Positions 43,947 to 53,524 of a stretch of DNA of 64,000 bases are shown here, piece by piece. The translations under genes were made by a program, and so were the position numbers. The stretch comes from an uncultured Chlorobiota bacterium. Its GTDB lineage: Bacteria; Bacteroidota; Ignavibacteria; UBA10030; UBA6906. The first letter of the stretch is position 1; every line of letters starts with the position of its first letter. Below the pieces are notes generated by a model that saw only the letters and a program-made list of their open reading frames with translations, did no database searches and was not told the origin of the DNA. The stretch lies in assembly GCA_900696645.1 (NCBI GenBank), contig CAADGV010000030.1:118767-182766 (forward strand), read 5' to 3'.

Positions 43947-46475
43947 TTACATCAACCCCACCGGATCAATATCCACCGTCAGCCTCACCGATGATTTTCT
44001 TCTCCCGAAATCCGCAAGCGACTTGCGCAGCGCGTAGCGCAACTCCGTGCCAGCCGGATCCTTCGACTTCAGGTTCTTCACAATAATGTGCCAGCGGTAC
44101 ATGTTCTTGATCTTGCTGATGACAGCAGGCGAGGGTCCGAGTATTGTAAATGTGCCAAGAATTGCGCGGAGGTGTTTGACGAACCGTTCTGCTTCCGCCT
44201 TTACATTGTTCTCATTCTTGCCTTTGAACTCCACAAGCGCAAGCCGTGAAAAAGGCGGGTAGTCGAGTTCCTTCCGTTCTTCCAACTCTATTTCGACGAA
44301 CCCCTTGAAGTTATGGTCGACGACATGCTTGAGCGTATAATGATCCGGTTGATGCGTTTGAATCACCACTTCTCCCTTCAGCGTGCTTCGTCCGGCGCGG
44401 CCTGCGACCTGCGTGAGAAGCTGGAACGTGCGCTCGGAGGCACGGAAATCCGGCAGCAACATCTGCGTGTCTGCCGAAATCACACCGACAAGTGTCACGC
44501 GGGCAAAATCCAATCCCTTTGCTACCATTTGCGTTCCGAGCAGAATATCCGCTTCGCCCGCGCCGAATTTCTCCAGCAGCCGCTGATGCGAGCCTTTGCG
44601 CGTCGTTGTGTCCATATCCATCCGCAGCAACTTTGCGGAAGGGAAGCGTGTGGCAAGTTCCTGCTCGACTCGTTGTGTACCCGCGCCGCGTTGTTGTAAC
44701 GCAATGCTATGGCAATGCGGGCAAACAGGCGGCGGTTGTTGCGTCAATCCGCAGTAGTGACAGCGCAGATGCCGCCGGGTGATGTGGTACGTGAGTGTGA
44801 CGTTGCATTTCGGGCACATCAGTGTGTTGCCGCAATCCATGCACTCGATAAACGGCGCAAAGCCGCGGCGGTTTTGGAGGAGTATGATTCCTTCCTTCTT
44901 GCTCAGACGATCCTGAATCTTCTCGCACAACAGCATCGAGAATGAAGACTGCTGAAACTCACGCAGCTTCATCCTATTCTCCTCCGTTGCCGCTTCTTTC
45001 ATTGCAAAGTACTCTCGTTTGCGTTCTTCCGTCATATCGACAATGAGAACTTCGGGCAGTGAAATCTGCTCCACGCGGTTGGGCATTTCGAGCAGTTCAT
45101 ATTTGCTTTGCAAGACATTGAAATACGACTCCGCCGAAGGCGTTGCGGAGCCGAGAACAACAACGGCATTTGCCATCTTGCCGCGAACAACGGCTACATC
45201 CCGCGCATTGTATCGCGGCACGCCGTCGAATTGTTTGTACGAAGGCTCATGCTCTTCATCCACCACAATCAAGCCGAGATTGGCAAGCGGAGCAAATACC
45301 GCCGACCGCGGCCCGATGATGACGCGGTACTCGCCCCGCCGCGCCCGCTGCCATACTTCATGCCGCTCGTTTGCGGACATGTTGCTGTGCACGACGGCAA
45401 CACGTTCCTCGAAATGACTTTTGAACCGCCGCGCAGTTTGTGGCGTGAGGGAGATTTCCGGCACAAGCACGATGGCCGTTTTTCCTCTTTCTAAACAATG
45501 CCGGATTGTCTCGATATACACCTGCGTCTTGCCGCTTCCCGTGACGCCGTGCAGCAAGAACGTCTTGTTCATTCCCGCATCCATCGCAGCCTGCATTGCG
45601 TTCAGGACGTTCTGTTGCGTCTCGTTGAGCGCAATCGCGAGCGTCTGCTCTTCGGTGCCGAACGACTGCTGCGTCTTTATCTCCCGCTTCTCCACGATAA
45701 GAAGTCCCGACGACCTGAATTCTTTCACCGCAGCGGATGTCGTTCCCGATTTCTTCAGCAAATCGGTCAGAAAAATTTCCTGTGTTCCCTGCTGTTTCAG
45801 CCAATCGAGTGCTTCGAGAAGTAAGCGGGCCTTTTTCTTTTTCTTGGAAAGAGCTGCAAGTGCCGCCGCAAGTTGGCCGGAGTCAAGTTTATCAAGAAGA
45901 ATAACATCCTTCGTCGGCAGTTTGGTTTTTTGTTTGGGGAGAACTTCTTCCGTCTCAATCAATCCGGTCGCAACGAGTTCGTTGAGGACGGTGTTGATAT
46001 TCTTGAGTCCCGTTCTTTTTTGGAGATCGGAAGAAAGGAGTGAGCCGTGTTGTGCGAGAAGATCGAAGAGTCGTGTTCTCTGTTTCGATGCGCGTTTCGC
46101 TTCGGTGACCTGTTCGGGAGTTGCAGCTGCGGCGAGTTTCACCATTCTCTTGCTGGACGAACTGAACCCGTGAGGCAGCGATGCCTTCAACACTTCGCCG
46201 AGCGGGGCGAAGTAGTAGTCGGCAATCCACGTACACAACCGCAGCAATTCATCCGACACAACGGGCGAAGCGTCCAAAACATCTTTGATGGGTTTGAGAG
46301 ATGTGAGAGGAGTTGACTCCGGAAGCTCGACAATCAATCCCGTCGCGTACTTTCTGCCGAACGGGACGACGACGCGTACGCCGATAACGGCAGATTGCTC
46401 AAGCTCCGGCGGGATTTGATACGTGAATGTCGAATCGACTGCAACAGGCAGCGCAACGTTGGCGAGTGATGGCAT
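43947..46475 (-). CDS. priA: Primosomal protein N' (PriA helicase)
   Basis: An 842-residue PriA. The N-terminal 3'-DNA-end-binding domain ('VGVRVVVPFGRKYATGLIV') precedes a winged helix, helicase motif I 'LHGVTGSGKTQVYIE', and the DEAH-type box 'IVVDEEHEPSYK'. Eight zinc-binding Cys follow in four CxxC pairs ('CMDCGNTLMCPKC', 'CHYCGLTQQ', 'CPHC'), then motifs V-VI 'DILLGTQMVAKGLDF' and 'QVAGRAGRS'. It reloads the replisome at stalled forks. It lies divergent to the lipoprotein/ABC operon. Confidence 0.97.
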   Translation of the reverse strand: MPSLANVALPVAVDSTFTYQIPPELEQSAVIGVRVVVPFGRKYATGLIVELPESTPLTSLKPIKDVLDASPVVSDELLRLCTWIADYYFAPLGEVLKASLPHGFSSSSKRMVKLAAAATPEQVTEAKRASKQRTRLFDLLAQHGSLLSSDLQKRTGLKNINTVLNELVATGLIETEEVLPKQKTKLPTKDVILLDKLDSGQLAAALAALSKKKKKARLLLEALDWLKQQGTQEIFLTDLLKKSGTTSAAVKEFRSSGLLIVEKREIKTQQSFGTEEQTLAIALNETQQNVLNAMQAAMDAGMNKTFLLHGVTGSGKTQVYIETIRHCLERGKTAIVLVPEISLTPQTARRFKSHFEERVAVVHSNMSANERHEVWQRARRGEYRVIIGPRSAVFAPLANLGLIVVDEEHEPSYKQFDGVPRYNARDVAVVRGKMANAVVVLGSATPSAESYFNVLQSKYELLEMPNRVEQISLPEVLIVDMTEERKREYFAMKEAATEENRMKLREFQQSSFSMLLCEKIQDRLSKKEGIILLQNRRGFAPFIECMDCGNTLMCPKCNVTLTYHITRRHLRCHYCGLTQQPPPVCPHCHSIALQQRGAGTQRVEQELATRFPSAKLLRMDMDTTTRKGSHQRLLEKFGAGEADILLGTQMVAKGLDFARVTLVGVISADTQMLLPDFRASERTFQLLTQVAGRAGRSTLKGEVVIQTHQPDHYTLKHVVDHNFKGFVEIELEERKELDYPPFSRLALVEFKGKNENNVKAEAERFVKHLRAILGTFTILGPSPAVISKIKNMYRWHIIVKNLKSKDPAGTELRYALRKSLADFGRRKSSVRLTVDIDPVGLM

Positions 46476-46580
46476 GGGAGAATATCGGGAAAAGGTGAGT
46501 GAAGGGCAAAGGATGCTCAGACGGAATTAAGTCATCTTAACCACTTTACGCTTGAAGAATCGCCGCAACTTCCAGATATT

Positions 46581-46598
46581 AGTTTGTCTTTACAAACT
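46581..46598. repeat. Short inverted repeat ahead of the lipoprotein/ABC operon
   Basis: AGTTTGT (46581-46587) and ACAAACT (46592-46598) form a perfect 7-bp inverted repeat around CTTT, 18 bases before the operon's first ATG and within the 141-base divergent region shared with priA. It could be an operator half-site pair or a leader hairpin. Confidence 0.5.
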
Positions 46599-46616
46599 TT
46601 GAGACGGAGAGCAACC

Positions 46617-48842
46617 ATGAAACGCATCTTTCCACTGATACTCTTTTCATTTCTGCTTGGCGGCTGCGCGGCGTACAAGGAGCTTTCGCCCAAACCAGAG
46701 CTTTCGCCCGCTGAGCGGGGCTACATTGAGTTGAAGGATGGTAAGGATAATTTTACACTTGATAAAGACAAGAAGTACTATATCAAGTTCCCGAGACCGG
46801 AAGGCGACCAATTCGTGCTTGCGATGAAGCTCAACGCGAAGTCTGCTCTCCAATATTTCTTGACGGACAGATTTGACGGCGGCGACGGCTCCTTTCAGAA
46901 GATTCCCGATGAACTCGCAACGCATGACAACACGAGCGCGTACCTTGTCAACAGGCTTCCTCCCGAATACTTCTGGGTGATTGAATCCGTTCCGTACGAT
47001 GTGGAATTGGAGATGGCCTATCGTTACGTGCCGCAATGGCGCTTCACGTTCGAGAACAAATATGAGGCGTACAAGAAGATTCTCGCCGACAATACCATCG
47101 AGCGCGATACCTACAACTCAGTTGACGACCGGTTCAGTTTCTCCGGCTTTGCTTTCGCTGAAAAACTCCGCCAACTCAATGCGGCAACGAAGAACGTACG
47201 CGGCATGAAGGACGAGTTAGTGAAGCTGGAAAACATCTTCCCGCCGAATATTGCCAGTTCCCGCGATACGGCGTACGAGAATTTCATCGCCCTTCGCAAC
47301 AAAACAAACGACGAGCTGCAATTTCAGGAGAACTACACCACAGTTCTGACCATCTTCAAGAAGGAACAGGACTCGCACGGTAGTATCGCTGCTTTCCTTG
47401 AATCGGCTCCTGAGTTTGCGGAATTCGTCTCGCAACGAGACAGATTCCCGCGCCCCATGCTCGAGAAAGCGCGGACAACATTTATCCGTCGGCTGAATGA
47501 TGCGCCCTCGTTCTACGACGATCAACTCCGTGCAAAGAATGATGCAAAGAAAATCAACTTCACTCCTCCGGCGGAAAATGCCCGCAAACTTTACGAAGCC
47601 TGCGGTGTGCAAGTTCCTTCCGATTTCAGAACGTTGATGTCGTTCGTTGACCGCTTCAACGTTGAAGCATCGGGGATGGCGCTCGTGAACGAGAAGTTTC
47701 AACAAATTGATCGCGCATTTGCCGCCAATCCGCCTCTCACAACCGAAGCGCTTTTTTCGGATTTTCTCTCGAAAATCGCCGATGCCCGGTCTAAACTTCC
47801 CGAATCAAGAACGCTTTCGTTTGACAAGTATGGCCGGTATGTTTGTGCTACTATGCTTGATGCGGAGATTCGGAATGCTACCGCCCGCGTAAATGCTTCC
47901 GAAACATTGTTTGGCATGTCGCAACAATTTGTGCAGCGCCTCAATGCAAACTCATGGGCTCCGGCTGAGGCCATCTTGCGGGAAGTTCACTACAATGCGT
48001 CGTTTGCCGGAGTTCCGGCAGTGAACGAACAGAAAAACAGGATCGTGCGCTCTTTCGAAGGAGAGATCTTCAATCGCGTGAAGCAAGTGTCACATCAGCG
48101 GGTTGACGCGTTCGTCAAGGCGAATGAAGCCGCGATTGACAATGTGCCCGCATTGTATCTCGACTCGGCATTCATACCTGTGCATCAGATCAGTTTCTCT
48201 GCAAGCGGCGAGGCGGAAGTGCAGCGCAAGCGGGCAGAAGTGCAGAACTATATCGACAAGCTGAAGTTCAATGATTTCCCCGCCGCGTCGATCACGGCCA
48301 TTTATCGCGACTTCACGCGCAACATCAATGACCGGGGCGTTGACCGGGCGCGTGCCATTGTCGAGCACGGCAAGTACTACAAAGGCACCGACAATCAAAT
48401 TCGTTCGATGGTGAATGAATGCGACCCGAATATTTCAAAATGGATTATCAGGCCGAAAGAGTACCGCAAGTTGTTCGTCGTGCCCGTGACGACAAATCCC
48501 CGCGGAACAAACGAATATCTCTTCAGAGTGACGTTGAAGATTCCGTCGGAGGCGCAATTCCCGGTGTTTGAGATTAACGTCAAGCTTCCGAAGGAAGTGG
48601 CGGAAAAGGCTGGCACTCAGGCATGGTTTGAGTCCATCAAGCTGAACAGAACGGAAATCAAGAACGAGGGTCGCCACACGATCACGTCGCCGACTGCAGA
48701 CAATAATTACGAGTCACAGATATCGCCTGTGCAAATGGACAAAGACGGAAACAACGTGCTTGAAGTCCGCTTCAAGTATCCCGGCTACAAAGTGTTCGAA
48801 GTGAGCACAATGGCACAAGTGCCGATTATCCGTAAGAATTAG
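46617..48842 (+). CDS. Large lipoprotein heading an ABC operon, unknown
   Basis: I use ATG 46617 with ACGGAGAG upstream. The first 20 residues form a lipoprotein signal ending 'FLLGGC', so the 741-residue protein should be lipidated. A beta-rich N-terminal portion ('YIELKDGKDNFTLDKDKKYY') precedes a long, mostly helical centre (about residues 170-590). A beta-rich C-terminal domain follows ('EYLFRVTLKIPSEAQFPVFE' to 'GYKVFEVSTMAQVPII'). I recognise no family. The gene lies 17 bases before the anchored solute-binding protein gene, and the six-gene run looks like one transcription unit. It may be an outer-membrane or periplasmic partner of the transporter (inference). Confidence 0.75.
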   Translation: MKRIFPLILFSFLLGGCAAYKELSPKPELSPAERGYIELKDGKDNFTLDKDKKYYIKFPRPEGDQFVLAMKLNAKSALQYFLTDRFDGGDGSFQKIPDELATHDNTSAYLVNRLPPEYFWVIESVPYDVELEMAYRYVPQWRFTFENKYEAYKKILADNTIERDTYNSVDDRFSFSGFAFAEKLRQLNAATKNVRGMKDELVKLENIFPPNIASSRDTAYENFIALRNKTNDELQFQENYTTVLTIFKKEQDSHGSIAAFLESAPEFAEFVSQRDRFPRPMLEKARTTFIRRLNDAPSFYDDQLRAKNDAKKINFTPPAENARKLYEACGVQVPSDFRTLMSFVDRFNVEASGMALVNEKFQQIDRAFAANPPLTTEALFSDFLSKIADARSKLPESRTLSFDKYGRYVCATMLDAEIRNATARVNASETLFGMSQQFVQRLNANSWAPAEAILREVHYNASFAGVPAVNEQKNRIVRSFEGEIFNRVKQVSHQRVDAFVKANEAAIDNVPALYLDSAFIPVHQISFSASGEAEVQRKRAEVQNYIDKLKFNDFPAASITAIYRDFTRNINDRGVDRARAIVEHGKYYKGTDNQIRSMVNECDPNISKWIIRPKEYRKLFVVPVTTNPRGTNEYLFRVTLKIPSEAQFPVFEINVKLPKEVAEKAGTQAWFESIKLNRTEIKNEGRHTITSPTADNNYESQISPVQMDKDGNNVLEVRFKYPGYKVFEVSTMAQVPIIRKN

Positions 48843-48859
48843 CAAAGGACAACGAGACT

Positions 48860-50659
48860 ATGGACGAACAAAAGACTCAGGAAGCCGCGATCCCGGCTTG
48901 GGCCCCGCCACCCCCGCTTCAGAAGTCGAACAAGAAGCGGAATATCATCATCGCTTCCAGCGTCGTGCTGCTGCTGTTGATTGCCGGAGGATTGTACTAC
49001 TATCTCACACTCGACAAGCTTCGCGGGATGATCGTCATTCCCTACATCTCCCACCAAAAACCGACGATCGATCCGCATCTGCCGAGTTCTACCGCCTTGT
49101 CGGACAAGTTGGAAGAAATCCAGTTCGACGGACTCTTCAATATCTCGGCTGATGCAAGCGGCGTGATTTACGAGGACGGTTTGGGAGAATTGATCGGTAT
49201 TGATGAAAACAATATTGTGTCGGTTCGGCTCAAAACGAACAAGTACTGGCACGACAGCTACATTGCAACGATGGAGAAGGAAGAACTCAAGTCCATTGAC
49301 AAGACAAGGGAACATCTCTTCACTGCTGCTGATCTGAATTTCACGTTGCGACGCATTCAGGCCCTCGGCAGTCTTTCGCCGGACTATATTCTTGTTTCTC
49401 AAGCGATTGACCCCCTGGCGTTTGAAGGCCCTGACGCAAGCAACGTCATCCGCATGAGATTCCGCGGCGACCGCATCTGGAAAGAAACCGATATCAAGGA
49501 AGTGTTGTCGTTCAAAGTGTTGCCGGACGGTTCCGACATGAATGCGTTGAACTACACCATCGGCAGCAATGCATACCTGATGCTGCCGCCGAAGGAGGGC
49601 GTTTCGAATTATCACAAAAGTCCCGATGGGACAGCAAACATCGCAAACGTCATTCTGTCGCCGTTCATTGATAACAGCACATTCACGACCGAGTTGAAGA
49701 ACAATCGTATCAACGTTCTGCTCGATACGCCGTTCGGCAGCCTCTCGCCGATTCTGAACGACAGTACGAAGTTTTTTGTGAAATCCAATGTCAGCACGAC
49801 GTTGTTTGCCGTGTTGTTCAACACCCAGCGTCTCAATCGGGAACAACGAATGGCCGTCCGTTCGATGCTCAACGGCAAGCAGGTGATCAGCGCACTGTAC
49901 AAAGTCGGTACACCCCAGCAGCGGAGCATTATTGATTACAGGGGAAACAGGAATAACTATGATGATTATGTGAACAAGAGCGTGTTTCCCACATCATCCT
50001 ATTATATTGAAGATAGTGTTGTGACGCCGTTTGTCACCGATATGCCCGTGAACATGGGGATTCTGCCCGATACTGTTCGCATTGCGGCGTGCATGAATTT
50101 TGGATTCCGTGAAGAATATGCCGACTTGATTGATGCGATCAACAGTCCGGCAATCTCCCGCGGCAAGTTGAAAGTGACGGCAATCCAGAATGAAGATATC
50201 AGGAGAGGGAACTACGACGGTTTGCTTGTTGCCATCAGCGGATACCGGAGTAATTTTCTGTTCGACCTGTACGATATTTTTCTACGGGAGCCGGATCTGC
50301 AAACGTACCGTATCAATCTGGTGACAATACCTGGCGGCGGAGGAATCAGCCCGGCTTCATGGAAAGCGGACAAGAATTTCTTCAGGCTCGATGCCGAAAT
50401 GGGCGGGCCTGATCAGGCCGACATCAATCAGTTGCTGCAATATATCTACGGCTTCATGGCGACACGGCAGATTGGAGACAAGCAGGAATTCTCCCGGCGC
50501 ATTGATGTGCTGGAGAATCAGTTGAGTCTCGGCGCGTGGATGTTTTCGCTGCCGTCGCTGGCATACTTCAGCACACAGTTCGACAGCACAAGTATTGATT
50601 TGTACGGCGTAGCCTCGCAGCTCTCGACCATCAAAAAATGGAAAGAGCAACCAAAGTAG
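48860..50659 (+). CDS. Membrane-anchored family-5 solute-binding protein
   Basis: A 599-residue protein. A short cytosolic Pro-rich tail ('AAIPAWAPPPPLQKSNKKRN') precedes one transmembrane helix (about residues 30-48), then a periplasmic domain. Family-5 (Dpp/Opp) landmarks are 'DKLEEIQFDGLFNIS', 'LFTAADLNFTLRRIQALG' (compare the AxDVxFS region) and 'LFAVLFNTQRLNREQRMAVR' (compare the FNxxxPPFxDxxVRQA region). Canonical relatives are free or lipidated; here a signal anchor tethers it to the inner membrane, next to its permeases. It probably presents a peptide-like ligand to the downstream ABC core. The ligand is unknown. Confidence 0.75.
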   Translation: MDEQKTQEAAIPAWAPPPPLQKSNKKRNIIIASSVVLLLLIAGGLYYYLTLDKLRGMIVIPYISHQKPTIDPHLPSSTALSDKLEEIQFDGLFNISADASGVIYEDGLGELIGIDENNIVSVRLKTNKYWHDSYIATMEKEELKSIDKTREHLFTAADLNFTLRRIQALGSLSPDYILVSQAIDPLAFEGPDASNVIRMRFRGDRIWKETDIKEVLSFKVLPDGSDMNALNYTIGSNAYLMLPPKEGVSNYHKSPDGTANIANVILSPFIDNSTFTTELKNNRINVLLDTPFGSLSPILNDSTKFFVKSNVSTTLFAVLFNTQRLNREQRMAVRSMLNGKQVISALYKVGTPQQRSIIDYRGNRNNYDDYVNKSVFPTSSYYIEDSVVTPFVTDMPVNMGILPDTVRIAACMNFGFREEYADLIDAINSPAISRGKLKVTAIQNEDIRRGNYDGLLVAISGYRSNFLFDLYDIFLREPDLQTYRINLVTIPGGGGISPASWKADKNFFRLDAEMGGPDQADINQLLQYIYGFMATRQIGDKQEFSRRIDVLENQLSLGAWMFSLPSLAYFSTQFDSTSIDLYGVASQLSTIKKWKEQPK

Positions 50660-50679
50660 TTTTCCGCATCATACGGCAC

Positions 50680-51552
50680 ATGTACAGATCAGCGATTGCA
50701 ATCGCATCGCTGCTGCTATCGCTGTCTCCGGTTTCTGCAAACACCAAAACGGACTTTCTCATCCTTGAGGAAGTCCGCACTCTTTTCATCTACAACCAAT
50801 ATCAGCAGCAGATTTCCAGCCTTGAGAAGAGGGAGTTTCTTCCCTTCACTCCGTTCAGAATTCTCAATCCCGACGACATGTTAGGCGACGGCTTCACTCC
50901 GTGCATGAGAGTGGAGTCGGGAAACCGAATCTACTTCTTCGAAAAAGATTCAGGCGGGCAACTTGCAGGAGCGGAGGGTGTTGCGTTTCAGAGAACGTAT
51001 CACAATGCGATTGTGGTTGGCGATACCATAGAAGTTCTGCACGGTAACCGCGTCTTTCTGCACGATCCGGCAAGGACAGAGAAATCGCCGCTTGCTCAAG
51101 GCGCCGTTGTTGTCCGGATGTTCGAGCACCAGGGATTTACGTATGTGAGAGTGCTTGGCTCCGGCAGCCGTTTCGGGTGGATACAATTCGGCGAATCGAG
51201 AGCAGGTCGTGAGTGGCGGGTTCTCAAACAGACGGGCACATCAACACTCGAACAATTGGAACGAACGCTTCCGCTCATACGCGTTCGCGTGCAGGAAGTA
51301 AATGCAAAACTCGTGCAGTTGTATGAATACTTCAATCGGGAATCTTCACGACGGCTGCAGTCACCGCAATGGAAAGTCGAGCAACAGGGCAACGCCGCGG
51401 TGTGTGTGCTTGAATCCGCTGCTCCTGCTGATGCATTTTCCGAGAGTACGCGGCTGTTGGGCAAATCCATCGAGGGCGTGATTCTCGGAACCTTGCTGCG
51501 TGTTTCGAGTGTACCGGGGCGGATAGAGATTAGCGGGGGAGAGAAGAAGTGA
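50680..51552 (+). CDS. Exported SH3-like protein, unknown
   Basis: ATG 50680 gives a clear signal peptide ('MYRSAIAIASLLLSLSPVSA'); an in-frame ATG at 50638 would overlap the preceding gene by 22 bases. The mature protein of about 270 residues contains a possible SH3b-like segment (around residues 125-175, 'VVVRMFEHQGFTYVRVLG' then 'GWIQFG'). A helical stretch follows ('LEQLERTLPLIRVRVQEVNA'). No family is recognised with confidence. The stop overlaps the first permease by four bases, so it is an integral part of the operon. It may be periplasmic. Confidence 0.65.
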   Translation: MYRSAIAIASLLLSLSPVSANTKTDFLILEEVRTLFIYNQYQQQISSLEKREFLPFTPFRILNPDDMLGDGFTPCMRVESGNRIYFFEKDSGGQLAGAEGVAFQRTYHNAIVVGDTIEVLHGNRVFLHDPARTEKSPLAQGAVVVRMFEHQGFTYVRVLGSGSRFGWIQFGESRAGREWRVLKQTGTSTLEQLERTLPLIRVRVQEVNAKLVQLYEYFNRESSRRLQSPQWKVEQQGNAAVCVLESAAPADAFSESTRLLGKSIEGVILGTLLRVSSVPGRIEISGGEKK

Positions 51553-52664
51553 AGGCACGCTTTGTTGAGCATGCGGTGAGTATTCTGTTGGTGACGGCGT
51601 TGTTTGTCGGCCTTATTTCTCTTATCCAGCAAGAAAATCTGAAGAAGCGGACGGAGCAGAGAAGCGATATTCAGAAATATCTGGCGTTGGAATTTGTTGA
51701 TTTCGGCAATCCGTTGGATCGGGCGCTGTTTCGCGAGTCACTGAATATCTTCTTTCCTGATACTCCGGCAGGGAATGATTCTCTTCTTCGTGCCATTGAC
51801 GATTTCAGGCGGGAACAGTTCACCAACGAAATGTACAAAACCGGAGGAGCGGAACGGGGGCTGACGTTTGCCAAAACACAGGAACTCCTTGGCATGTTTC
51901 TTCAATTTATCATCATCTATGTTGTTGTGCTTGCGCTGAGTTATTACGGAGCCCAGACGTTGGGGATCATCCGATTCGTTCACATGAAGCAAGGCAGATC
52001 ATCGTACCTCGCATCATTCCTCGAGCATATCTCAACATCAGTAAACGGAAATCGGTCGGTTCCACAGGCCGTTGTGCTCTTGGTAAAAGCGCTTGTCAAG
52101 GGAATGGCATACATCGTTCTGTTCGCACCCGCGTACGTGATCGCGTATTCGTTCAAGACGAGATTTGATACCGATTCGTACTTCTTCATGATTCTTCTCG
52201 GCGTGATCTCGAACGGGCTTCTCATCAATTACACAAACCGCTTCTTCACATTTCTCGTTTCGGAGAGCAGGAAGGGGTATGTCGAGACGGCGGTTGTGAA
52301 GAACCTCTACAACTCCTACTTATGGCACGCGGGTGACGGCATTGCAAAAAGCAGCGTCTTCCGGCTTCGCAAGAAGTTTCCGTCACACGTCTTTCAGCAT
52401 ATTTATCTGAATGCACGGCATCAGTTCCAGCCGACCTTAAAGGAACACGCGTCATTTCTCATTACCGGACTTGTCATCATCGAGATGGCACTGAATATTC
52501 AGGGACATCTCAGCTATGAGATGCTGAAGAACATCCTCTACAAGCAGTACGATGTTGTGCTTGCCATTGTGTTGAGCATTTTCCTTCTTGTGAAAGCAAC
52601 AGAAATTGCTGTCGATCTCTGGACGTATCGTCAAGAACGAAAATTCGGGAACAAGGAGGTGTGA
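51549..52664 (+). CDS. Divergent DppB-like ABC permease
   Basis: A 371-residue membrane protein. The first helix (about residues 8-26) is followed by a periplasmic segment of about 85 residues and then five helices, which is the DppB/OppB topology. The EAA-type coupling loop is degenerate ('YVETAVVKNLYNSYLWHAGD'). The end ('ITGLVIIEMALNIQGHLSYE', 'DVVLAIVLSIFLLVKATEIA') aligns by eye with the DppB C-terminus (the VVVETVFNWPGLG and DYPVVQG regions). It overlaps its neighbours by four bases on both sides. Predicted role: one half of the inner-membrane channel. Confidence 0.7.
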   Translation: MKARFVEHAVSILLVTALFVGLISLIQQENLKKRTEQRSDIQKYLALEFVDFGNPLDRALFRESLNIFFPDTPAGNDSLLRAIDDFRREQFTNEMYKTGGAERGLTFAKTQELLGMFLQFIIIYVVVLALSYYGAQTLGIIRFVHMKQGRSSYLASFLEHISTSVNGNRSVPQAVVLLVKALVKGMAYIVLFAPAYVIAYSFKTRFDTDSYFFMILLGVISNGLLINYTNRFFTFLVSESRKGYVETAVVKNLYNSYLWHAGDGIAKSSVFRLRKKFPSHVFQHIYLNARHQFQPTLKEHASFLITGLVIIEMALNIQGHLSYEMLKNILYKQYDVVLAIVLSIFLLVKATEIAVDLWTYRQERKFGNKEV

Positions 52665-53524
52665 GACTTCTCAAGGCAAATATTTTTCGGGCAAAAGATA
52701 AACTCTGGCTGTGTATCTGGCTTGCGGGCCTCGGCATTCTGTGGTTGTGGAACACACTGTATCTCAACCCTGCGGCATTTGCGCGGCTGAGTGCCGCGTC
52801 ACTCAACACGCTGTTTGTCGGAATCCTTGTGGTGTTTCTTGCCTTTCTGTTCGGATGGCTGGCCGCGTTGGCGCTGCATTTCCTCGACGAAACACGGACG
52901 CGCATCCCGTATCTGTTTCTGACATTCCTTTTCAATCTCATCCGTTCAGTTCCTCAAATTGTCGGCATCTTGATCGGGTATGTCATTCTCACACTGTTTA
53001 TTCAAGGTGATATTCTCAGGGCACAAACTGCACAGCTCGTCTGGATGTCGTTCGTCATCAGCGTGTTTGTCTTTCTCGAAGTAGCCGATGTGATTCGGGA
53101 GCGGATCGCATTCTACATGAAGTCGGATTTCTTTGATGCAATGCTGTGCTGCGGCATCAGTGAAAGCAGAATCATCAATACGGAAATTCTGCTCAAGAAC
53201 AGCCGTGCACATCTGCTGCACAAGCTGATTTCGGTATTTGGCGCGACAATCTTCCTGCTATGCAGCGTGGATTTCATTGTCTCGGTGGGCCTTTCAACCG
53301 ACGTCAGTCTCAGCAATTTTCCCACAACACTCGGTGGACTTCTCGCGACGATGGATAGCAAACAGGATATTCTCGCCATCGGCACGGTTGTGACGAACTT
53401 CAGAAATTTCAGCGCGCTCTTCTTTCAGCACTTGCAGGGCATCAGTACGGCGTGGATAATTGTGTTCACGCTTCTGTGCCTCTACAAAATCTCCAACGGA
53501 TTTGTCAAGAGACACAGATTGTAG
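52661..53524 (+). CDS. Divergent DppC-like ABC permease
   Basis: A 287-residue protein starting with GTG (GTGA overlap), with about six hydrophobic segments. The coupling loop 'FFDAMLCCGISESRIINTEI' preserves the 'A...GxSxxRII' pattern of DppC-type permeases and is followed by 'LLKNSRAHLLHKL'. The region 'NLIRSVPQIVGILIGYVIL' corresponds to the helix preceding the loop. It should form the second half of the channel. The downstream ATPase gene starts at the base after its stop. Confidence 0.75.
   Translation: MRLLKANIFRAKDKLWLCIWLAGLGILWLWNTLYLNPAAFARLSAASLNTLFVGILVVFLAFLFGWLAALALHFLDETRTRIPYLFLTFLFNLIRSVPQIVGILIGYVILTLFIQGDILRAQTAQLVWMSFVISVFVFLEVADVIRERIAFYMKSDFFDAMLCCGISESRIINTEILLKNSRAHLLHKLISVFGATIFLLCSVDFIVSVGLSTDVSLSNFPTTLGGLLATMDSKQDILAIGTVVTNFRNFSALFFQHLQGISTAWIIVFTLLCLYKISNGFVKRHRL

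Noticed and set aside
48839..49846. A 335-codon open frame on the minus strand opposite the binding-protein gene
   Set aside because: It is rich in His/Arg/Gln runs typical of antisense frames and has no recognisable family; the plus-strand gene is well supported.
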